From assembly GCA_937889655.1 (NCBI GenBank), contig CALBZG010000036.1:1-12065 (forward strand): a stretch of DNA of 12,065 bases, written 5' to 3'. Position 1 is the first letter of the stretch. Each line of letters begins with the position of its first letter. This document shows positions 1 through 6,156 of this stretch, piece after piece. Under the pieces are notes generated by a model. The model did no database searches, was not told where the DNA came from, and was given only the letters and a program-made list of their open reading frames with translations. A program made the translations under genes and the position numbers. The stretch comes from an uncultured Clostridia bacterium (lineage in GTDB: Bacteria > Bacillota > Clostridia > Peptostreptococcales > Anaerovoracaceae).

Positions 1-1
1 T

Positions 2-118
2 GGAGTTGACGGAGCAGCGCTTACGATTGATGCCGCTGGTGGTGGTTTCTCGGTTACAGTTGATGGGAAGTATACCGCTGGTAGGGAAGATGGTGATTCT
101 CCAGTGAAAATGGAGTAG
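2..118 (+). CDS. Type IV pilin, C-terminal fragment (5' end outside window)
   Basis: An open frame enters from the left edge and ends at TAG 116-118, giving 38 residues. They include a GGGFSVTVDGKYTAGRE stretch followed by a short polar tail ending KME. This resembles the end of the complete pilin that follows (DGYFTYTVNGYTAERTAANG...), with a shared F-x-x-T-V-(D/N)-G-(K)YTA core, so I infer the C-terminal beta-sheet of a paralogous pilin. It is followed by a terminator homologous to the one behind the second pilin, which supports a tandem pilin duplication. The N-terminal methylation motif that would prove the assignment lies outside the window. Confidence 0.6.
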   Translation, partial: GVDGAALTIDAAGGGFSVTVDGKYTAGREDGDSPVKME

Positions 119-208
119 AAGACGTATACGCTTTTCTTCTTTAAAGCCAGGCTCCATATCAAATAGTTGGGATGGGTCTTATTAACAATAAAGTATTAAC
201 GTATTTTC

Positions 209-250
209 CCGGCGGGCGGTCAAATTGACCTTCCGTCGGTTTTATTTTTT
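209..250 (+). terminator. Intrinsic terminator of the upstream pilin gene
   Basis: CCGGCGGGCGGTCA and TGACCTTCCGTCGG pair around an AAT loop, with GU wobbles and one mismatch. A TTTTATTTTTT tract follows directly. It lies about 90 bases after the stop of the first pilin. The loop-proximal GGTCA/TGACC arm is perfect. The left arm and its flank (gtattttccc, then gcgggcggtca) recur in the terminator behind the second pilin. Confidence 0.85.
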
Positions 251-404
251 GAATAAAACCGAATTTTAGCTACATTCAAGTAAATCATCTTCTTCGAGGC
301 TATATATTATGAAGTCGCTAAGGGTTTGACTGCAGATTGATTGTGCTGACGAACTCGGTTGATAAGTGCATTTATCTTATGGTTCAAGACGCGGTAACAA
401 TTTT

Positions 405-433
405 TTGAAATATTTATCCTAATTTTATAGAAT
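405..433 (+). promoter_or_regulatory. Sigma-A-like promoter of the pilin gene (distal)
   Basis: TTGAAA (405-410) and TAGAAT (428-433) are separated by exactly 17 bases, giving two near-consensus hexamers at optimal spacing. Transcription would start near 440, leaving a leader of about 95 bases before the pilin ATG. This is prediction from sequence only; a second candidate lies just downstream. Confidence 0.5.
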
Positions 434-454
434 GTGTCTGAGACTCGGGAATAG

Positions 455-463
455 TGGTATAAT
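455..463 (+). promoter_or_regulatory. Extended -10 promoter element of the pilin gene (proximal)
   Basis: TGGTATAAT is a perfect -10 hexamer (458-463) with the upstream TG of an extended -10 element. The matching -35 position (about 435-440, TGTCTG) is poor, which is common for extended -10 promoters. Its start would fall near 470, about 63 bases before the ATG. It may act with, or instead of, the candidate at 405-433. Confidence 0.45.
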
Positions 464-518
464 TTAAACATTACTGCCGCATTCCAACCGATCGGATGGA
501 TTGACTGTGCATGATTTT

Positions 519-525
519 AAGGAGG
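519..525 (+). promoter_or_regulatory. Ribosome binding site fixing the pilin start
   Basis: AAGGAGG lies eight bases before the ATG at 534. The open frame extends back to a TTG at 501, but that codon lies upstream of this Shine-Dalgarno sequence and has no good one of its own, so the ATG at 534 is preferred. Confidence 0.85.
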
Positions 526-533
526 ATATTGTA

Positions 534-914
534 ATGAATGAAATGATTGAAAGAATCAAAACGCTCAGAAACTGCAAAGGGTTCACCCTTGTCGAACTCA
601 TAATTGTTATTATGGTTGTTGGTATTCTGGCAACGATTTTAATTCCAAAGTTCGCCGGATTTTCTGTTAAGGCTCACGCTACTCAAGCCTTGGTTGATGC
701 AAAACAAATCGCAACAGCAATAGACGCCTTAAAATCTGAAGGCAAAACCCCTGTAGAAACAGATAATGGAAATGTAGAAACAATGTCTGGTGTAGATTTG
801 GGAAATAAATTGGATATTGCCGATCCTGCATCAGATGGATATTTTACCTATACAGTCAACGGCTATACCGCAGAACGCACGGCAGCAAACGGGAACGTAG
901 TAAAACTGCAATAA
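534..914 (+). CDS. Type IV major-type prepilin
   Basis: This encodes a 126-residue type IVa-like prepilin, a secreted subunit that polymerises through its N-terminal helix into the pilus. The leader MNEMIERIKTLRNCKG (16 residues) is followed by the canonical processing motif, with cleavage expected between G16 and F17 and the conserved Glu at mature position 5 (E21). A hydrophobic helix spans about 17-40 and ends in the usual IPKF. The mature protein would be about 110 residues, small for the family, with an amphipathic helix (about 45-68) and a short C-terminal sheet. There is no cysteine in the mature part. It has its own promoter region and terminator and sits convergent to the pilus assembly operon. 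Its small size and monocistronic arrangement suit a major pilin, but this is inference. The start is the ATG with AAGGAGG upstream. Confidence 0.93.
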   Translation: MNEMIERIKTLRNCKGFTLVELIIVIMVVGILATILIPKFAGFSVKAHATQALVDAKQIATAIDALKSEGKTPVETDNGNVETMSGVDLGNKLDIADPASDGYFTYTVNGYTAERTAANGNVVKLQ

Positions 915-958
915 GATGTGGACCTCAATCACAAATAAATATGTATGTATTTTCCCCG

Positions 959-991
959 CGGGCGGTCAGATCGATTGTCCGCCGTTTTTTT
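959..991 (+). terminator. Intrinsic terminator of the pilin gene
   Basis: GGCGGTCA (961-968) pairs with TGTCCGCC (976-983) with a single T-T mismatch, and an outer C-G pair is possible. A run of seven T follows (985-991). It sits about 45 bases after the pilin stop. Its left flank and arm (gtattttcccc, gcgggcggtca) match the terminator at 209-250, pointing to duplication of a pilin-plus-terminator unit. Confidence 0.88.
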
Positions 992-1048
992 GACTTCATC
1001 GTCAACTACGTTCTTTGTTGGCTTGTACTCATTAGATTACATCCATAT

Positions 1049-1078
1049 GAGAGGCCCTCCGCTTGCGGAGGGCCTCTC
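1049..1078. terminator. Perfect 14-bp hairpin between convergent transcription units
   Basis: GAGAGGCCCTCCGC (1049-1062) and its exact reverse complement (1065-1078) flank TT, giving a very stable GC-rich hairpin. It lies between the rightward pilin and the end of the leftward operon, 43 bases beyond the stop of the last operon gene. The downstream T tract is weak on + (TCTCTTT) and absent on -. Termination, or 3'-end protection of the long pilus mRNA, is therefore inferred mainly from position and stem strength. Confidence 0.6.
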
Positions 1079-1121
1079 TCTTTCACTTATGACTCTTGAT
1101 CCGTCTTTCTTTTCTAAAACT

Positions 1122-4100
1122 TTACTCCATGGTCAGATAGTAAGGATCTGATAAAGTCCCTGTGCCGGAGGTTACATACAAATGGTCAGTATTACTGATG
1201 CTGATGTATGGGCGGCACCTGTACTGATTGTTTGCTTTATTTCTTTCGTCAATATATCCTTCATTATCGACACGATAAGCTCTAGCGCTATTCCCAGGTG
1301 TTTCTCCACCCCACCAGTTTTGATTGATGTCCCTAATATTACTTCTATCTAGAGTGTTCAATGTCGTACCGTCAACCAGGTCTGATGCGGTTATCCAGTT
1401 CCAACCGTTCCATGCCGAAGGGAAGCCGTTCAAATAAACTTTAGCCAGATTCCATGCTATGTTCCAATTCATATTGTTATTACCGTTTGATTGAATGGTT
1501 ACTCTCGCCAGTAATTTATCTGCTGATATTTTCTGGAACAACACATTGTTATTTGAATTGTTCTTAATGTAGATATATTCACCAATATTTATTTGCGCAT
1601 AAGTCTTTTTACTGTTGGTCCACTGCGCATAAGCAGTCATGTGCCCTGTCACGATAGTGTTGGCGTTGATCACAGCCCCACCACCTCCGGGTTGGGTGTT
1701 CCATCCGTTGAATGTGAAACCGCTTCTAGTAGGTGGTTGCGGCAGACTGCCGATCGGATCCCCGTTTTCGACCTGCATTGAAGACGGTACAGCACCAGTA
1801 GTGCCTCCGTTACTGTTGAAATCTACAGTATAAAGGATTATCGGGATCCTGCTCCACTGTGCGTAGACAGAAATGTCATCTGTCACGATCGTTGCAGCGT
1901 TGAAGGCGCTGCCGGTCCCATCCGCCATAGTATTCCATCCGGTAAAAATGTATTTTGCACGCTCAGGCTCTGATGGGAATACGCTGACCGGATTGCCTTC
2001 ATAAGCCGTTTTTGTAGTATAAATCTGGCCTGTTCCGTCATTATTATAGAATGTTACGTTATGTATCGGAATCGTTGATCCGATGATATAGACAGACGGT
2101 GTTTCGCCTTCTGCCGCATACACCCTGAATTTAATCGAACCATAAATATCCTCAACGTATTTATCCTTGATATTAAGCTCGTAATAGGCGGATATAGGGC
2201 CGGTTCCGCTTGCGGATATGCCAAGCTTGCTGCTTCCGTCAAATGCGCAGGCAATGCTTGGGCTTCCGTTGCCATCAAGCTTTGTGACAGCATATTTCAT
2301 GTTTGTCTGCCCGGAGCCCATGTTCTGATAATCTCCGTTGACGCTTATAGTTTCATAAGAGCTGCTGTCTGCATATCCGATGTTTCTTCCGTAATTTGTT
2401 GAAACCGTAACTTCATTGTCGCTATTGCCCTTGCCAAGGGTGATAAGCAAAGGATTCATGATATTAGCAGACATGCTGTTTATGAAATCAACTGCTCCGG
2501 TGTTTCCAAGCGAAAGATTTCCTGAATTATCCACTTTCGTGTTCCCGCTGCCAAAAGTCAACAGCTTCCCATCGGCTACCTTTAAAGTGCTCTCTGTATT
2601 CCAGCCTCCGCCTTTGAATTTGGCTTTGTCGTTTATTTCGATTACGGCATTTGCAAAGTTCACTTCCGATAAATCCATTCCATCATCTGCAGAAAGCGTG
2701 ATTTTACTGGCCGCGCCGGTATTGCCAATGAACGTTGATCCAACAATTGACAAACCATTTAACGATTCTACGGATATCGTGCGATTAGTGCTTGAATTCG
2801 GGGTCAGCGTAAAGCTGGTATTTTTGATATCTATGTCTCTGTTGCTCGGAAAAGCCGTCCCTTTTGTGGTATCCAAATAAACAGAACCCTTCGCGGCTAT
2901 TGTGGAATTCACTGAGTTAATTTTTCCGTAAGGTTGAAGTGTTATGGTATTTCCGGCATCCAGGTCAGTGTATTTCTGAAGCGAAATATCTCCCTTTCCT
3001 GAGGTCTTCAGTGTGATGCTTCCTCCCGGAGCCGAAAGTTCCGGTCCGTAATCTATCATCACAGGCTTGCCGTTGACAAAAACCGCGTTTCCGGTATTCG
3101 GATCCAATTGAATATATTGGTAAAGTATTACATTCCCATCTCGGGCTTCCATTTTAATGTCTGTGTTGTTGGTCACATTTATGTCTGTAGCCAGATGGAT
3201 GCTTTTATCGACTTTCCAGTCCAAGATGTCGTTACCGGCAACGTCTATAGGACCGACCCTGTCGCCCGCAGCCCTGTCGATGCCCATCGGGACATACAAA
3301 GACCCGTCACTCGGATACAGGGTGTCGCTCGGATTCTCAGGATCGAGAAAAGTCTCAGCCCCGTCAAAGCCATCCAGCAGATGCCACTTATAGTCGTTTA
3401 TTTTGGCTATCATGACGTCGTCTTCACCGTAATACGATGCGTTAGCATTTTTATCCACCCAGGCGAATACTCCTGATCTCCATTCCTCTCCCAGGACATA
3501 AACTTCGTTGCTGCTCCGGACTTCGGTTCCTCTGAAGCCATGGATATCCACCGGAGTCACTGTAAAAACGATGTACCGATTCACTTCTTTAGTGAGATCG
3601 TTGAGATTCGGAGGAGTTACGCCCGTAAACGTGAGTCTTTCATAGTCCTCAGGCCATACAGGATCCGGATTGCCTTCATTGGATACATACCATTTATATA
3701 GGTTGGCATACCAGTTCGGATCCGTATTCGTATCGACTTTGCCGATCAGAGTTGGTTTCGGGGTCTTTTTCATATCTGCCAGTTCATGCACCGTTTCATT
3801 TGAAACCTCAATCCGCACGCCTGTTGCAACCAGCATCTGCCGCACTTCCATCTCTGCAAGTTTTTTGGACAGAAATGCCAAAAAACTCTTGTTTTCATTT
3901 TCCGTATACAGCTTGCTGATCTTGTAAACTGTCATGGTCCGCCCGAAAATCGATTTTGTTGTTGCAGTCACGCCATCGATGGCGTTCTCATCTATCAGAG
4001 GATCTACAAGCGCTTGTTTCAGCTCTGATATGGCCTGCTCAAATTCGCCTTGAGAATCAAAGGCTGATGTCGTCAGGTTCTTCGTATCCAATGTCATTTT

Positions 4101-4205
4101 GAATTGAGCTGCAAAGGCTGGAATAATGCCTATTGCGATGATAGCAACTAGCGTAATGGCCACTAACACCTCGATCAGTGTAAAGCCGGCGTTTTTATTC
4201 TTCAT
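1122..4205 (-). CDS. Giant modular prepilin-like surface protein with two InlB B-repeats
   Basis: This encodes 1027 residues. The N-terminus MKNKNAG|FTLIEVLVAITLV is a class III signal peptide: cleavage after G7, Glu at mature position 5 (E12), hydrophobic helix about 8-33. The protein should be processed by a prepilin peptidase and inserted like a minor pilin. A pilin-like or linker region (about 34-240) follows. Next comes a long Gly/Asn/Ser/Thr-rich stretch (about 335-600) with recurring I-x-L and V-x-L beta-strand patterns, then two InlB B-repeat (Flg_new) units at about 716-785 and 793-862, each ending GWNT...YAQW. Last is a Trp/Asn-rich domain (about 867-1027) ending GTGTLSDPYYL, reminiscent of C-terminal domains such as DUF6273; that match is tentative. 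Most minor pilins are under 250 residues, so this is a modular pilin, probably an adhesin displayed at the tip. Only two cysteines are present (653, 997). ATG 4205 follows a GGGAGGGAGGGG ribosome binding site and lies 16 bases after the vWA-pilin gene. It is the last gene of the operon. Confidence 0.85.
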   Translation of the reverse strand: MKNKNAGFTLIEVLVAITLVAIIAIGIIPAFAAQFKMTLDTKNLTTSAFDSQGEFEQAISELKQALVDPLIDENAIDGVTATTKSIFGRTMTVYKISKLYTENENKSFLAFLSKKLAEMEVRQMLVATGVRIEVSNETVHELADMKKTPKPTLIGKVDTNTDPNWYANLYKWYVSNEGNPDPVWPEDYERLTFTGVTPPNLNDLTKEVNRYIVFTVTPVDIHGFRGTEVRSSNEVYVLGEEWRSGVFAWVDKNANASYYGEDDVMIAKINDYKWHLLDGFDGAETFLDPENPSDTLYPSDGSLYVPMGIDRAAGDRVGPIDVAGNDILDWKVDKSIHLATDINVTNNTDIKMEARDGNVILYQYIQLDPNTGNAVFVNGKPVMIDYGPELSAPGGSITLKTSGKGDISLQKYTDLDAGNTITLQPYGKINSVNSTIAAKGSVYLDTTKGTAFPSNRDIDIKNTSFTLTPNSSTNRTISVESLNGLSIVGSTFIGNTGAASKITLSADDGMDLSEVNFANAVIEINDKAKFKGGGWNTESTLKVADGKLLTFGSGNTKVDNSGNLSLGNTGAVDFINSMSANIMNPLLITLGKGNSDNEVTVSTNYGRNIGYADSSSYETISVNGDYQNMGSGQTNMKYAVTKLDGNGSPSIACAFDGSSKLGISASGTGPISAYYELNIKDKYVEDIYGSIKFRVYAAEGETPSVYIIGSTIPIHNVTFYNNDGTGQIYTTKTAYEGNPVSVFPSEPERAKYIFTGWNTMADGTGSAFNAATIVTDDISVYAQWSRIPIILYTVDFNSNGGTTGAVPSSMQVENGDPIGSLPQPPTRSGFTFNGWNTQPGGGGAVINANTIVTGHMTAYAQWTNSKKTYAQINIGEYIYIKNNSNNNVLFQKISADKLLARVTIQSNGNNNMNWNIAWNLAKVYLNGFPSAWNGWNWITASDLVDGTTLNTLDRSNIRDINQNWWGGETPGNSARAYRVDNEGYIDERNKANNQYRCRPYISISNTDHLYVTSGTGTLSDPYYLTME

Positions 4206-4221
4206 TGTCCCCTCCCTCCCA

Positions 4222-5643
4222 TTAGTATGGGCCGTAGATATGCCAGGTTTCCTGGAGTATCGTCTGGGTTATTTCCTCAAAAGTTTGTTCCAGTTCGACC
4301 TCTCCGGCGGCTTCATAGTATCGTCCTTGACAGTAGTTCTCCGCCACCGTCCTGTTGTTCGCTATATCAGTTGGAACTGCTGAAAAACCTATAAAAAAAG
4401 TGTTGATGTTCAGTGCCGAATTGAGCAGTATCTTGTTATCCGCCACGGACTTGCAATAGGTCATCGATCGCTGAAGATTCGTTGCTCCGTCTGAACCGCT
4501 ATTATTGCCGGCGCCCCAGACATAATCTTCTCCGCAATCTCCAGGTCCAAGCTTCGGCAGATAATCGCTATAAGATCTGTCATACCAGCGGCCCCAACTG
4601 TAATATTCTTTTGTATTGTCACCGCTGAAAAATGTCGGATCGCCATCTGTAAGCAGAATGATATAGTTAACGATTTCATCTGTCGGATGGTCGTTATTGT
4701 ATTTTTCGAGCTGGTAGTATGCCCGCCTCATTCCATCTCCGGTATTTGTCCCGCCTGATGCATTAAGTCCGTTGATTTTGGTTTTCATCGCTGTTTTATT
4801 GTCAGTGGCATAAAGCATTTCGCTCGGGTTGTTCGCCGTGGTTGCGAATGGGATGACGCTGACCTGTATATTTCCGATACCGGCGAATTGGTCGATCAGC
4901 GCTGCTGCTCTTCTTTTCATGATGTCTTTTCGTATGTTGTTTCTATCAAAACCCCGATCGTCGTTTGAAAGCCCGTTCATATCCCAGTCCATGCTTCCGG
5001 AATCATCAAGTACAAGAGAGATGGCGATGGTCACTTCCCTTTGCGTAGTCACTTCCTCTGGGATCGGCGCCGGATCGCTTCGGTAAGCGATGGCGACTGC
5101 GGGATCGCTCTCGCTGCCCCCCTCATCCACAGCAACGGAATTCAAAGCCTCCAGCTCCGAGGATACGTCAAATGTCTTTTTATCGCCTTCTTCGTCGATG
5201 ACATTCAAATCGAATTTGACCAGCTTTCCTTCTTGCTGGACCTTGCTGAAAAACAAGCTGTAAAGAACATCGTCACGAGAAGTTAATATGGTTTTCTTAT
5301 CATGGGTTTTTGTTTCAGGGTTCCAGGTATACTGAACGACTTGCTTATTGCTCTCCAATCCCAAATAGTTCCAGTTTTCTTTTTTGCTGCCGAGGAAAAC
5401 ATCCTGAGGGATCAAGAAGGTCACAGAAGCGTCCCGGATGGCTTCGTTGACAGTGCTCGAGGCCCTGCGCACTTCCGTCTGAAGGTCATATTCCTTCTCG
5501 ACTTTTCGCTCGGAGTTGAAGGAAAAATTGAGAAACATGCCGGACATGGTCAACACCATACCGAGAAGCACAATCGATACAATGATTTCTACCAATGTAA
5601 ATCCGGCGATTTTCTTATCTTGTTTCATGGCAGCTGGGTCCAT
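4222..5643 (-). CDS. Modular prepilin fused to a von Willebrand factor A domain
   Basis: This encodes 473 residues from the ATG at 5643. The leader MDPAAMKQDKKIAG is followed by FTLVEIIVSIVLLG, with cleavage after G14, Glu at mature position 5 (E19) and a hydrophobic helix about 15-40. A pilin-like region reaches about residue 190, and a Pro-rich hinge (PAPIPEE) leads into a vWA domain (about 204-465). The metal-ion-dependent adhesion site looks complete: DDSGS (D213, S215, S217), the GGTNTGDG loop (about 297-304) and LLTDGD (D333). Such domains bind protein ligands through a divalent cation. In the pilus setting this suggests an adhesive minor pilin comparable in plan to the vWA pilin of Streptococcus sanguinis. 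The frame extends three codons upstream to a GTG, but that GTG lies inside the AGGAGGT ribosome binding site, so the ATG is chosen. It sits between the PilX-like gene (47 bases) and the giant pilin (16 bases). Confidence 0.9.
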   Translation of the reverse strand: MDPAAMKQDKKIAGFTLVEIIVSIVLLGMVLTMSGMFLNFSFNSERKVEKEYDLQTEVRRASSTVNEAIRDASVTFLIPQDVFLGSKKENWNYLGLESNKQVVQYTWNPETKTHDKKTILTSRDDVLYSLFFSKVQQEGKLVKFDLNVIDEEGDKKTFDVSSELEALNSVAVDEGGSESDPAVAIAYRSDPAPIPEEVTTQREVTIAISLVLDDSGSMDWDMNGLSNDDRGFDRNNIRKDIMKRRAAALIDQFAGIGNIQVSVIPFATTANNPSEMLYATDNKTAMKTKINGLNASGGTNTGDGMRRAYYQLEKYNNDHPTDEIVNYIILLTDGDPTFFSGDNTKEYYSWGRWYDRSYSDYLPKLGPGDCGEDYVWGAGNNSGSDGATNLQRSMTYCKSVADNKILLNSALNINTFFIGFSAVPTDIANNRTVAENYCQGRYYEAAGEVELEQTFEEITQTILQETWHIYGPY

Positions 5644-5650
5644 ATTATTC

Positions 5651-5657
5651 ACCTCCT
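5651..5657 (-). promoter_or_regulatory. Ribosome binding site that decides the vWA-pilin start
   Basis: On the minus strand AGGAGGT stands seven bases before the ATG at 5643. The in-frame GTG at 5652-5650 overlaps this sequence and so cannot be the normal start. Confidence 0.8.
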
Positions 5658-5690
5658 AAACGTGAATATGAATACGAAACTTTTTCGGCA

Positions 5691-6131
5691 TCATTTTGAC
5701 CAGTACATGTCTGGTTTGTTGCTATAATCAATATAAAATTCCAACGTTACTGTCCGTGATACAGGCTTGCTCTTTAATGTACCGGTTGATTCAATGATGA
5801 TCTTCTGGCTCTCCCCTGTTCCGCTGGAAGTAACCTTGACATCGGCAGTGCCCTTTTCAAAATCAATGTTATTTTCAGTTAGAGTATAAGCGCTGTTGTT
5901 TCTAAAAGTATCCAGAAGACTTGGCGTTGTCGTCATTATAGCTTCATAAGCAAGCTCTGCTCCGGATCGCGCTATGTAATAGGCCATAAGGCTGTTTTCC
6001 TGGTAGCCGGCCTGTTTGATATTAGCCTGTGCGATAGAGGCAACCACGGAAACCATGATAAAAACCACTATAAGCGCAAGCATTACATAGGCAACGGCAG
6101 CTCCATGTTTATTGCGAATCAGTTTCTGCAT
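5691..6131 (-). CDS. PilX/GspK-like minor pilin
   Basis: This encodes 146 residues from ATG 6131, with a GGAGG ribosome binding site at 6137-6141. The frame stays open another 23 codons upstream, but those would run into the end of pilO. The N-terminus MQKLIRNKHG is followed by AAVAYVMLALIVVFIMVSVV, a basic leader and one hydrophobic helix (about 11-34). The segment AYYIARSGAELAYEAI (about 50-65) fits the Ala-rich helix typical of PilX N-terminal domains. The likely processing site is G10|A11. The residue at mature position 5 is Tyr rather than Glu, a trait shared with GspK/PilX-type subunits that cap the tip and need not pair with a subunit above. It follows pilO by 25 bases and precedes the two modular pilins, so a place in the same initiation or tip complex is likely. 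The family call rests on N-terminal pattern and position, because the C-terminal half has no motif that I recognise. Confidence 0.75.
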   Translation of the reverse strand: MQKLIRNKHGAAVAYVMLALIVVFIMVSVVASIAQANIKQAGYQENSLMAYYIARSGAELAYEAIMTTTPSLLDTFRNNSAYTLTENNIDFEKGTADVKVTSSGTGESQKIIIESTGTLKSKPVSRTVTLEFYIDYSNKPDMYWSK

Positions 6132-6156
6132 AGCAGCCTCCTTTCTTTCATTAAGG

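Larger units (their letters stand above)
119..533 (+). other. Intergenic region between the two pilin genes
   Basis: This stretch has no gene that I can support. It holds the terminator of the upstream pilin (209-250), about 150 bases with no recognised element (about 251-400), two promoter-like sequences (405-433 and 455-463) and the ribosome binding site of the next pilin (519-525). I looked for class I and class II cyclic-di-GMP riboswitch cores, which precede pilin genes in some clostridia, and did not recognise one. Confidence 0.6.

Noticed and set aside
501..533. Upstream extension of the pilin to a TTG at 501
   Set aside because: The extension contains the AAGGAGG ribosome binding site of the ATG at 534 and would add 11 residues to an already complete leader peptide.
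251..533. Possible cyclic-di-GMP riboswitch before the pilin gene
   Set aside because: Such switches control pilins in some clostridia, but I could not find the conserved core of either class here or in the pilC leader. A covariance-model scan would settle it.
945..1151. Plus-strand open frame after the pilin
   Set aside because: It runs through the pilin terminator and the 14-bp hairpin, has no ribosome binding site, and encodes nothing recognisable.
2416..2880. 154-codon plus-strand open frame inside the giant pilin gene
   Set aside because: It is antisense to a well-supported coding frame and has no ribosome binding site or recognisable motifs. The frame is probably an effect of codon composition.
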